8,134 nt of DNA, taken from contig JAIRTG010000161.1 in NCBI GenBank assembly GCA_031255055.1, forward strand, positions 1 to 8,134, read 5' to 3'. The translations under genes were made by a program, and so were the position numbers. Positions 1 through 7,500 of this stretch are shown in pieces (the stretch's first letter is position 1; each line of letters opens with the position of its first letter). The notes under the pieces were generated by a model. That model was not told the DNA's origin. It saw nothing but the letters and a program-made list of their open reading frames with translations, and searched no databases. This DNA comes from Prevotellaceae bacterium. GTDB taxonomy: Bacteria > Bacteroidota > Bacteroidia > Bacteroidales > Paludibacteraceae.

Positions 1-73
1 GGTTAAAGCCTTTGCGCAGATCGGTGCCTTGAGTACATAAATAGTATGTATTCGTTTCGCTTAGTGAAAACAT
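1..73 (-). CDS. tnpB: IS66-family accessory protein TnpB, N-terminal fragment cut by the window edge
   Basis: Reading the minus strand from the ATG at 71-73 gives 24 codons beginning MFSLSETNTYYLC and continuing TQGTDLRKGFN up to the left edge. This matches the characteristic N-terminus of IS66 TnpB (Orf2), with the pattern M-F-x-L-x-E-x-N-x-Y, then D-[ML]-R-K-G-[FI]-[ND]. TnpB is a small accessory protein of about 115 residues required for IS66 transposition alongside the TnpC transposase; its biochemical role is poorly known. The gene is partial only because the window ends. It lies 85 bp inside the presumed IS end, too close to leave room for a tnpA gene upstream. The family call rests on motif recognition over 24 residues, so it is good but not certain. 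Confidence 0.75.
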   Translation of the reverse strand, partial: MFSLSETNTYYLCTQGTDLRKGFN

Positions 74-91
74 AACTGCCGTTTTTGACCG

Positions 92-122
92 CAAAGATCA
101 GACTTGGATTCCCATCCGGAAA
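92..122 (-). promoter_or_regulatory. Weak candidate promoter for tnpB
   Basis: On the minus strand TTTC (122-119) is followed by 19 nt and then GATCTTTG (99-92). This approximates the Bacteroidota TTTG-N19-TAnnTTTG promoter with one mismatch in each box. Initiation would fall roughly 12 nt before the tnpB ATG. The call rests on spacing and partial consensus only. Confidence 0.3.
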
Positions 123-132
123 TACGGCCTTG

Positions 133-158
133 ACTGAAGGCTTACACTGAAGGCTTAC
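133..158. repeat. Perfect 13-bp tandem duplication at the IS66 terminus
   Basis: ACTGAAGGCTTAC occurs at 133-145 and again, immediately and without mismatch, at 146-158. On the minus strand each unit reads GTAAGCCTTCAGT, so the duplicated unit begins exactly with the IS66-type GTAA end. The terminus of the element therefore appears twice in tandem. Confidence 0.9.
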
Positions 159-227
159 GATTTAGGCACAAATTTGTGTCTTTTCGGGGCTTTTGGGTGT
201 CTTTTGGAGTGGACAAAATACAAATAA

Positions 228-260
228 AAAAGCCTACAAATCATTGACTTGTAGGCTTTT
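228..260 (-). terminator. Rho-independent terminator downstream of tRNA-Ser
   Basis: A 12-bp perfect stem pairs AAAAGCCTACAA (228-239) with TTGTAGGCTTTT (249-260) across a 9-nt loop. On the minus strand it is followed by a T-rich tract (TTTTTTATTTG), as expected for termination of the tRNA transcript about 40 nt after the mature 3' end. The A/T arms make it potentially bidirectional. Its right arm also takes part in a longer inverted repeat with 209-218. Confidence 0.72.
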
Positions 261-271
261 GTCCACTTGTT

Positions 272-289
272 GACTGGTTTTGTCCAGTC
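272..289. repeat. Short hairpin between tRNA-Ser and its terminator
   Basis: GACTGG (272-277) and CCAGTC (284-289) form a perfect 6-bp stem with a 6-nt loop, immediately 3' of tRNA-Ser on the minus strand. The loop and stem contain one of the three TGGACAAAA copies. It could mark the 3' processing boundary or be part of a recombination site; nothing in the sequence decides. Confidence 0.55.
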
Positions 290-295
290 CTTCCA

Positions 296-381
<86 letters not shown>

Positions 382-428
382 AAAATAACGCTTCACTTGA
401 ATAACGCTCCTGTTTTCAAAAGCGGTTG

Positions 429-459
429 CAAATATACTGCTTTTTTACAAATAAGCAAA
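429..459 (-). promoter_or_regulatory. Bacteroidota-type promoter for tRNA-Ser
   Basis: On the minus strand TTTG (459-456) is followed by exactly 19 nt and TATATTTG (436-429). This is a perfect match to the Bacteroides sigma-ABfr promoter TTTG-N19-21-TAnnTTTG. Initiation about 7 nt downstream would give a 5' leader of roughly 40 nt before the mature tRNA end at 381. A second TATATTTG sits at 463-456, overlapping the -33 box, but has no matching upstream box. Confidence 0.85.
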
Positions 460-562
460 TATAACTCTAAAGGTGACGGCGATATTTTCGGCAGGAGCTG
501 AAAAGGGCGTTCTATACATGTTTGCATGCGTTCTGGTGTAAAAAAACAGGAAAACGCTACCC

Positions 563-2392
563 TCATTTCTTTTTGGCTGTGTTTTGAATCAACTCTTGCG
601 GCTTTTGTTTCGGCAGGGGATACTCGTCCACATCCCATATTTCCTCAAATTCCCAATTTGCCCTTAGCGTCAGTTTTTTATTATAGTAAAAAACATCTTC
701 GGGGTGTTTGTGCAGGCGGAAATCGCCGGGATCCCATTTTCCATTGCCATTGTCGTCAACAAACAATCGGACATAGTAATCACCGGGACGGATATGCTCA
801 AAAACCGTCCACTCTTCTTCTGTCGGCTTTGTGGCAATGACCTTATCTTTGGCGTCCAGCAGTTGAAATACCGCTTTCGGATTGTGCTCTTTCAACCGGA
901 TTTTCAGCGTCGAATACTCCAACAGCGAACGAATTTTAAATGTAGAACTCAACTTGTCACTTATCAATCCGTAGATGCTTGCAAAAGCGGCCGAATCGAT
1001 GTCCAGTTTGTAGGATTCTTCGGCTTCCCATTCATAGACCAATGAGTATTTCATTTTTGTAGAGTCAACAGGTGTCCAGACATATTTCAAAGGAAGAAAT
1101 AACGTATCCGCTTTTTGGTTCAGGTGGATAAATGAGGTGTCAATATCCGCCAACGGCGCATCAAAAGAGAGAATTACCGGATTGTAGATTTCAAAAACAG
1201 ATGTGATGTTTGTCGTAAATTTGAGCGGCTCTTTGGGCGGTGGCGCTGTGGCATTTTTTTGATTTCGCTGCGAACGTGTATTTTCTCTAACACGCCTTTT
1301 CCCGATTTTAATTGTATCTGTTGTCGATGTCAAATTGAAAAGAGAATCTGTTTTCAGATAAGTCATTTCCAGTTTCAACGTGTCCATATTCCAAATCAGC
1401 GAATCGGTCAGCCAGTAGGTGAGCGTATCCAGCGTATTGTTTTTCTGCAACAAGTATTTACTTTCCCAATCGAAATTGATGGGTTTCAATTCGGGAAGCG
1501 CCGCAAGCTCGGTGTTGAAAAACAAGGTAAATGCAAACTCTTTCTGCCGCTCGTGTTTGATGAAATACTGTCTCTTTTTGTTTTCGATGAAATAGCGCAA
1601 CAATACATCGTCGGGTAAAAATCTTGTTGCCATAAAAGTGTGTACGGTGTCGATTGTCAGCGAATCCACCCATAAAGTGTCCTGCACTTCCATCCTTGTC
1701 CATGAGGGCGTAATCAGTGAATCGTGCAACGCCAAGCCTTCGCCCGGCTGATGATAATAGTCTCTGTTTGTATCGCCCAATCCGAAAATCCGGTACGTCC
1801 CCTCTTTAATATTGCTGATGGTAAAAATGCCGTCTTCATTGCTTTTGGCAATTCTCATGAACGGTTTTTTCTGAAAAACGGAATCGGCATTCTCTTCATA
1901 AATACCAATGATGATACCTGAAATGGGGTTCAAATCTTCGGCATTGATTATTTTTCCCGAAATTTGCAGCGTATCAATTTCATTCCCTGTAGAAAAAGCA
2001 AAAACGTAATCACTCAAGGGATTTTTCTCGTTCAAGTCCACAATCGCGTTGCCGAAACTGATTGAATAGGTGACGCTGTCTTTCAAATCCTCGTTGAATT
2101 TTACAAAAACACGTTTAGCGACTGCGCGAATATCGGGATTTTTTTGTTGCGGAGGCGAAATAACGATGTTTTCCGTCATGTTTTCGATGGAAACGTTTTC
2201 GTCAAAATAAATCTGAATTTGATTCGAGGTAAAATTCAATGACCCGTTTTCGGGAATCGACCGCATCACGCTCGGCGGAGTTTCGTCTTTGGGGCCTCCT
2301 GTCGGACCGGGGCCTTTATTGGCACATGCGTAAACAATAGCCACGCACCCAATAAAGCAAAATATGTTTTTTAGATTCTTTTTTAAAAGCAT
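563..2392 (-). CDS. Ig-like domain (SbsA/Big_5 type) lipoprotein, 609 aa
   Basis: This is a predicted envelope lipoprotein. Residues 1-22 are a basic then hydrophobic signal peptide ending in the lipobox V-Y-A-C, with lipidation at Cys23. The residues after Cys (A-N-K-G-P) lack the acidic patch of Bacteroidota surface-export signals, so an inner-leaflet or periplasmic location is possible. About residues 38-137 form an SbsA-like Ig domain (TPPSVMRSIPENG ... FAFSTG). About 145-225 resemble a carboxypeptidase-regulatory/transthyretin-like sandwich. Residues 546-557 (D-D-N-G-N-G-K-W-D-P-G-D) look like a calcium-binding loop, followed by the LRANWE-x-E-x-WD ending typical of this Bacteroidota family. 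Fifteen D-[ST]-[AILMTV] O-glycosylation sequons are spread from residue 105 to 468. It is the last operon gene, 13 nt after DUF2851. The exact role is unknown. Confidence 0.88.
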   Translation of the reverse strand: MLLKKNLKNIFCFIGCVAIVYACANKGPGPTGGPKDETPPSVMRSIPENGSLNFTSNQIQIYFDENVSIENMTENIVISPPQQKNPDIRAVAKRVFVKFNEDLKDSVTYSISFGNAIVDLNEKNPLSDYVFAFSTGNEIDTLQISGKIINAEDLNPISGIIIGIYEENADSVFQKKPFMRIAKSNEDGIFTISNIKEGTYRIFGLGDTNRDYYHQPGEGLALHDSLITPSWTRMEVQDTLWVDSLTIDTVHTFMATRFLPDDVLLRYFIENKKRQYFIKHERQKEFAFTLFFNTELAALPELKPINFDWESKYLLQKNNTLDTLTYWLTDSLIWNMDTLKLEMTYLKTDSLFNLTSTTDTIKIGKRRVRENTRSQRNQKNATAPPPKEPLKFTTNITSVFEIYNPVILSFDAPLADIDTSFIHLNQKADTLFLPLKYVWTPVDSTKMKYSLVYEWEAEESYKLDIDSAAFASIYGLISDKLSSTFKIRSLLEYSTLKIRLKEHNPKAVFQLLDAKDKVIATKPTEEEWTVFEHIRPGDYYVRLFVDDNGNGKWDPGDFRLHKHPEDVFYYNKKLTLRANWEFEEIWDVDEYPLPKQKPQELIQNTAKKK

Positions 2393-2405
2393 TTTAGCGA
2401 TAGTT

Positions 2406-3686
2406 TTATGTATGATTCATTTTCAGAATTTTGTGCCCTATGCGGCAGTACAGACATTTTTTATCTTCACAGTATTGTTTTTTCAAATGCAACAGCGCCT
2501 GCGAGTCAGCGGCATTGTCAACCGGAATATTCAGCTCGTGCCACTGTTTTATGACCGAATTTTCTTCGGGCTTCAACTGTTCGAGAAAAGCCGACGCCCT
2601 GTCTTTGTACTCTTGATTTTCTTTCAGTGTGCCGTAAGCATACAAAAAAGGAACGATTGTGTTAATGATAATCGTATCGGCCGCATTTTTCCCTAATTGT
2701 TTTGCTTTTTTGCTGCTTGTCTTTGCAAACCGGTAATGCTCAAGCCAATAATCGGAAACTTTGCAATCGAAGACCGATTTCAGATCGTTCAAATCTTTTT
2801 TCTTCAGTATTTTTGAAAATAATTTTGACGAACGGTGAATCAAATCGGCGAATTGGGCAATTCTAATGTGCGGAAAGTTATCGGGACGCAAGCGTGCCAT
2901 TTTCCAGACAAATCCGTCGACGGGCTTCAATCGGTATTTTTTTGCCAAAAACGCATGTTCTTCTCTCAGACGGTCGACATATTCATCCGTTTCACCTTCA
3001 CCCGTAAACAACAGTCCCGACTGACCAAACAGCAAGGCTTCCATTTGAAACAGATTGTTTTTGTGCTTTGCCAGCGTCGAAAGCGGAAGCGACTGAGCCG
3101 TTTGCTCAAAAGCCTGTCCGTTTGTTCCGAATCCGAAATTCCGGGCCAATACAACATAAAACGCTTCTTCCCAGTGATTGTGGTTGCTTTTCAGCTGTTT
3201 TTCAATTTCGTTTGTTTTGTGCGACAGGCGTTCGGCCAATAGTGCATTTTTCCAGTCGCGGATGTATATCGCCGGAACGGATGCTATTTCGTCCGCGCAG
3301 GCGATTTGTTTGTTTTGCCGATACAGTTCGCCGGCTTTTTGTTCCACGCCTTCGGAAATTTGCAATTCCAACTGAGGAACTTTTTCGCCGTTCTGCCTGA
3401 AAATATCGGTATCCGCCACTCTCACCACATGCAGTATCACATTGTTATAGCGTTTGTCCTTTTCGTGTCCGTGCCTGACCCAGTCGGACGAGCGATGATG
3501 TATTTCAACATTTCCCGCCCACAATGTACCGTCGATTTTGATTTTGGCGTTGAAAAAATCAGGACCGGCGTCCATATTCAACTTTCCGACGTCGATGATT
3601 TCGACGGTCTTGTTGTCGGATGTTTTCAGCTGATGGGCAGAAAAGAGCCTGTACTGCCACACATAATGCAAAAGCGCCTCTCTCAT
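2406..3686 (-). CDS. DUF2851 family protein, 426 aa, function unknown
   Basis: I recognise the conserved DUF2851 pattern, but no activity is established for the family. Visible landmarks are HYVW (7-10), M-D-A-G-P-D-F-F-N-A-K-I (38-49), G-N-V-E-I-H-H-R-S-S-D-W-V-R-H-G-H (58-74), Cys130, R-P-x-N-x-P-x-x-R (267-275) and a C-terminal C-x4-C-x2-C cluster (406, 411, 414). There is no signal peptide or membrane segment, so it is probably cytoplasmic. I chose the ATG at 3684-3686 because homologues begin just here (M-R-E-A-L-L-H-Y-V-W). The frame is open for 61 more codons upstream, but those translate the GC-rich repeat element and are basic and low complexity. It is followed after 13 nt by the Ig-like lipoprotein gene. 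Confidence 0.87.
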   Translation of the reverse strand: MREALLHYVWQYRLFSAHQLKTSDNKTVEIIDVGKLNMDAGPDFFNAKIKIDGTLWAGNVEIHHRSSDWVRHGHEKDKRYNNVILHVVRVADTDIFRQNGEKVPQLELQISEGVEQKAGELYRQNKQIACADEIASVPAIYIRDWKNALLAERLSHKTNEIEKQLKSNHNHWEEAFYVVLARNFGFGTNGQAFEQTAQSLPLSTLAKHKNNLFQMEALLFGQSGLLFTGEGETDEYVDRLREEHAFLAKKYRLKPVDGFVWKMARLRPDNFPHIRIAQFADLIHRSSKLFSKILKKKDLNDLKSVFDCKVSDYWLEHYRFAKTSSKKAKQLGKNAADTIIINTIVPFLYAYGTLKENQEYKDRASAFLEQLKPEENSVIKQWHELNIPVDNAADSQALLHLKKQYCEDKKCLYCRIGHKILKMNHT

Positions 3687-3724
3687 GGCGATAAAAAGTT
3701 TATGATTGAAAAAAAACTGCTGAT

Positions 3725-3897
3725 TATACCCTGCGCGGGATGGTTTTGTGCAATGTCTTTCGGGGCGTTGCGGGGCAGAGCCCCGCAGAGGGGGTAGCGG
3801 AAGACGCCAAAGGCGGCTGAAGCGAGGGGGAGACTTCCCCCTCCTAAATAGCTCTTCCCTGACGGGCAATGCACAAAACCATCCCGCGTGAAGTATA
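3725..3897. mobile_element. MITE-like inverted-repeat element inside the operon
   Basis: CGCGGGATGGTTTTGTGCA at 3734-3752 is perfectly inverted at 3870-3888. The repeat extends outward to TATAC (3725-3729, inverted at 3893-3897) with four transition mismatches between, giving 24 of 28 matches. The 117-bp interior is strikingly GC-rich compared with its surroundings and has no convincing coding frame. The element occupies most of the 225-nt gap between the deacetylase and DUF2851 genes. No clear target duplication was found. A short element with long inverted ends and no transposase suggests a non-autonomous transposable element or a dispersed structured repeat; copy number elsewhere in the genome would decide. 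Confidence 0.6.
3769..3843. repeat. Three consecutive GC-rich hairpins inside the inverted-repeat element
   Basis: Hairpin 1 is TGCGGGGC (3769-3776), loop AGA, GCCCCGCA (3780-3787). Hairpin 2 is CGCC (3805-3808), loop AAA, GGCG (3812-3815). Hairpin 3 is GAGGGGGA (3824-3831), loop GACT, TCCCCCTC (3836-3843). Stems 1 and 3 are perfect 8-bp GC-rich stems. Any operon transcript crossing this region would carry a highly structured segment, with an 8-nt U run (3716-3709 on the minus strand) shortly downstream of the element. It could stabilise the upstream message or attenuate read-through into DUF2851. Confidence 0.75.
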
Positions 3898-3911
3898 CAA
3901 ACGAATCGGGC

Positions 3912-4517
3912 TTATAACAATCCGTATCTGTATTGTTGCGCATTCCAAAATTCTATTGCCTGCGGCAACGCTGCAAGCACATTATTTTTCGCTTTGACGG
4001 AATCGTGAAAAACGACGATGGAACCGTTTCTCGAATATCGCTTCACTTTGTGCAGCACTTCGTCGGGCAGCAACCGCCGACTGTAATCATAGCTGATTAT
4101 ATCCCACATGATTATCTCATAGTCGGCAGCCAGCTTTTTGTGCTGTTTCCGCGTCATTTTGCCGTAAGGCGGACGAAACAGCCTGCTCTCAATATATTTT
4201 GACGCATACTTCACATTGTCATAATACTCCGCAAGACCGACATTTTTCCCTTTCAGATGACTGAAAGTGTGATTTCCGGTTTTGTGTCTGCGATTCAATA
4301 TCTCCTGATACAGTTCGGGATGGCTTTTTACATTTTCGCCGAGACAAAAGAAAGTGGCTTTCCACGCATATTCATCCAGAATATCCAGTATCAGGGGTGT
4401 TACTTCGGGTGTCGGCCCATCGTCGAAGGTGAGATATATTTTCCGCTCTTCCGGATTCCTGCGCCAGACTCTGTTGCCCAAAAACGGGCGCAGAATGCTT
4501 GGAAACTGTAATTCCAT
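3912..4517 (-). CDS. NodB-type polysaccharide deacetylase, 201 aa
   Basis: This is a carbohydrate esterase family 4 (NodB homology) domain with all five motifs. They are T-F-D-D-G-P (30-35, catalytic Asp32 and metal-binding Asp33), G-N-H-T-F-S-H (81-87, metal ligands His83 and His87), R-P-P-Y-G (115-119), W-D-x4-D (138-144) and V-F-H-D-S (169-173, catalytic His171). The family removes acetyl groups, typically from N-acetylglucosamine-containing glycans, using a divalent metal. There is no signal peptide or membrane anchor and the protein is barely longer than the catalytic domain, so it is probably cytoplasmic or exported by an unrecognised route; the substrate cannot be read from sequence. 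Its ATG lies only 2 nt after the DUF2723 stop, implying translational coupling. Confidence 0.93.
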   Translation of the reverse strand: MELQFPSILRPFLGNRVWRRNPEERKIYLTFDDGPTPEVTPLILDILDEYAWKATFFCLGENVKSHPELYQEILNRRHKTGNHTFSHLKGKNVGLAEYYDNVKYASKYIESRLFRPPYGKMTRKQHKKLAADYEIIMWDIISYDYSRRLLPDEVLHKVKRYSRNGSIVVFHDSVKAKNNVLAALPQAIEFWNAQQYRYGLL

Positions 4518-4519
4518 TT

Positions 4520-7500
4520 TTACTTTGCGTATAATAAGTTATAAAAATGTTCAAATTGGGAAGCATATTTCTGATAATGTTCTTCCCTTCCGGCTTCTTT
4601 CCATATCATCAGCGCCTGATTCAGCAACGCGACGTGTTGGCGTATATCGCTCGCGACGCTGTTCATATAGGAGAGTCTCAGCCCCAATGACCAGTTTAAA
4701 AATTCCGTGCAATCGTTGGCGATGACGAGCATTATTTCATCTCCTTTTTCATTTTCGCCGAGACTGTAATAGGCTTCCGCCAAAAACGAAGACACATAAT
4801 CATGTCCGACGGTGGCGCCCGGAAGCACTTCGTTGCAATAGTCCAATGCCTTCAATGTCCGAACAGAATCTCCCTTGTCAATCAGTGCACGTATCAAATT
4901 GGCGAACATGTAGCGATGTGTGCGGCACATGCGCAATATTTGTTCGTCCAGATAAACATGCGGATCGCTGACATTGCCGTAGCGGAATTTATTCATCATA
5001 TTGTCGTATGTTTCATCCACGTTTACCTGTTCCTGCTCTCCGTCTCCCTTAATCGGCAGGACTTGATAGGCCAGACCTGTCAGTTCAAAATGCCCTTTTT
5101 GTTTCAATCCCAGATAATAGCTGTCGCCCACCGTTGTGGCAAAATACATCGGGCGTTTCCATTTGTTTTCGTTCAGCATTTCGATGACCATGAGTTCGCT
5201 TTTGTTCAAGCCGTAGCCCAAATCTATTTCGATTTGCGGTACGATTTCATCGCGTCGTTCTTCGGGCAGCGTTCCGCTGTTGATAACATCATCTGCGTTG
5301 ACGGGAATGATGAGTTTGTCAGACGGAATAATCGACATGCCCCTGTATTTGGTTCCGGGATCGTCGTCCCGCACAAAGTCGAAAGCCTGCTTGACGGTAA
5401 GAGGCGTATTCAGCATTTTTTGTACCGAGACAATGTCATTTCTGCCGGTGATATAATCTTTCGGTTCCCACGATATTGGCAGCGGTTCCGACTTGTAGGC
5501 GCCGCGTTTCATCTGGTCGATATACCAGTCTGTTGCCAGATAGCTGAGGTTACACACGCGGACGTCGGTTCTGAATTCTTCCACTTCCAGGTTGTACCAC
5601 AGAGGGAACGTATCGTTGTCGCCATTGGTAAAGATGATGGCATTGGGCTTGGTCGACATCAGATAGTTTCCACCGAAATCGCGTGCTGCCGTTCTGCCGC
5701 TACGGTCGTGGTCGTCCCAGTTTTGCTGTGCCATCAGCGTCGGCACACCGAGACAGAGCAGGGTTGTCGCAATCGCGGCGACAGGCTTCGGCAGCAATTT
5801 GTTCGCCGTGCGAATAAGCGTCAGCACTCCCAATCCTATCCAGATGGAAAAGGCATAGAAGGAGGCCGCATACGCATAGTCGCGCTCGCGGACTTGCATC
5901 GGCGGCTGATTCAGATAGACCACAATGGCCAGGCCGGTCAGAATGAAAAGGAACAGCACGATCCAAAAGCCCTGTACGCCCTTTTTCCCACCGTTGATAT
6001 GGAAGAATATTCCCAAAATGCCGAGCAGCAAAGGAAGCATAAAATAGACATTCCGTCCTTTATTGTTTGCCAGCAACGACGGCAGGTTGTCCTGATTGCC
6101 CACCAGCGCGTTATCAATAGGCCGGATGCCGGTAATCCAGTTGCCTTTTGTTATTTCGCCCTGTCCCTGTATGTCGTTTTGACGTCCGCTGAAATTCCAC
6201 ATAAAATAGCGCCAGTACATGAAGCCGACCTGATAGGTCATAAAGAAACGCAGGTTTTCGCCGAAGGTGGGCCTTATGGCCGATTCCTGTCTGCCGCACT
6301 CGTCGTAGGATATCCGCCGGCCTTTCACTTTTCCCCAGTACTCGTATTCTTTTATGTGATCGGAACTCTGGCTGTGCATTCTCGGAAAGAACATTTTGAA
6401 GTCGTCGTTATAGTGATAAACCGTTTTGTGTCCTGCGATGATGTATTCGTCTTTTTCGTCGGGCGACGTTTTCGGTTTCGGAGCATAAATGGGCGCTCCG
6501 TCGCTCTGCTCATACACACAGTATTTTCCGTCGGACACCCTGTTTATCGGTGCGCTATAGATTGCTCCGTACAGTCGCGGTGTGTCTCCATACTGGTCGC
6601 GGTTCAGGTACGATTTCAGCGCAAACACATTGTCGGGTGAGTTCTGGTCCATTGGCGGATTTGCCGCCGAACGGATAACAATAAGACTATATGACGAATA
6701 TCCAATCAGCATAACCGCCACCATTATGACGGTGCTGTGTACCCAGCGGATGTTGACTTTTGATTTTTTTGTGTAGAAGTACGCTATCATCGCTATGATG
6801 ACAAGCACGCCGACGAATTTATTTGTTCCCAGAAACGGTATGCCGGTCAGGGTAAGGGACAGGATAAATGAAACGGCAACCCTGACGGCACTCTTGTTGA
6901 CGCCTGTTTCGTACATCGCCCAAATCAGCGAGCCGAGCGTCAGAAGGATATAGACCAGCACGCCGGTATTGAAGGGGCAGCCCAGCGTGTTTACGAAAAA
7001 CAGCTCGAAACCGGCGGCAATGTCCACAAATCCCGGAATCAGTCCGTAGAGCACGAAAGCCAGAATAAACACGGAAACAAGCAGTGTCAGGATCAGCCCT
7101 TTGGGTGTCGGCTGGTATTTTTTGAAGTAATACACCAGCACGATTGCCGGAATTGTCAGCAGGTTCAGCAGGTGGACGCCGATGGAGAGTCCCATCAGAT
7201 AGGCGATCAGAATCAGCCAGCGGTCTGATCCCGGATTGTCGGCGTTTTTTTCCCACTTCAATATCAGCCAGAACACGACCGCCGTAAAAAGCGACGAATA
7301 AGCATAAACTTCGCCCTCGACCGCCGAAAACCAGAATGTATCCGAAAAGGTATAAGCCAGCGCACCGACCATCCCCGCGCCGAGTATCCCGACCGTATTG
7401 GGGATCGTATAATCGCTGTCCGATTTTATCACCACCTTTTGTGCCAGGTGGGTAATTGTCCAAAACAGGAACAGTATCGTGAAAGCGCTGCACAAAGCAG

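Larger units (their letters stand above)
1..158 (-). mobile_element. One terminus of an IS66-family insertion sequence (partial)
   Basis: On the minus strand the sequence starting at 158 reads GTAAGCCTTCAGT, repeated, followed about 60 nt later by tnpB. IS66-family terminal inverted repeats characteristically begin GTAA, so the element end fits position 158, or 145 if the inner copy is the true end. The rest of the element, including tnpC and the other terminus, lies left of the window. The family makes 8-bp target duplications, so the expected flank copy is GATTTAGG at 159-166; this cannot be checked here. The boundary is inferred from the GTAA start and the tnpB spacing, not from a comparison of both ends. 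Confidence 0.65.
159..290. other. Repeat-rich tRNA-Ser 3' flank resembling a recombinase attachment region
   Basis: No coding frame is evident. GTGTCTTTT occurs at 176-184 and 197-205, a 21-bp period. TGGACAAAA occurs on the plus strand at 210-218 and on the minus strand at 265-257 and 286-278; the last two are again 21 bp apart. GTGGACAAAA at 209-218 and TTTTGTCCAC at 257-266 form a perfect 10-bp inverted repeat around the terminator hairpin. A 12-bp palindrome CACAAATTTGTG sits at 167-178. Clusters of short direct and inverted repeats at helical spacing beside a tRNA 3' end resemble tyrosine-recombinase arm and core sites. No integrase gene is visible, so this is only an interpretation. Confidence 0.35.

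Noticed and set aside
456..463. A second TATATTTG on the minus strand as an additional tRNA promoter
   Set aside because: There is no TTTG-like box 19-21 nt upstream; the element already serves as the -33 box of the promoter at 429-459.
500..562. A terminator for the four-gene operon after the lipoprotein stop
   Set aside because: There is a T run on the minus strand (546-540) but no stable stem before it, so no terminator is called.
3687..3869. A 61-codon N-terminal extension of the DUF2851 frame (start at 3869)
   Set aside because: It translates the GC-rich inverted-repeat element into basic low-complexity sequence, while family homology begins at the ATG at 3686.
3683..3943. An 86-codon minus frame spanning the inverted-repeat element
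   Set aside because: Most of it translates hairpin sequence, and it overlaps the ends of two recognised genes.
4802..6640. A 612-codon open frame on the plus strand, antisense to DUF2723
   Set aside because: It lies opposite a strongly conserved coding region, has no recognisable domains and is rich in His, Arg, Val and Phe, as expected from the complement of a biased gene.
6819..7493. A 224-codon minus-strand frame inside DUF2723
   Set aside because: It is out of frame with the recognised membrane protein, Arg/Gly-rich with no domain, and is a shadow frame.
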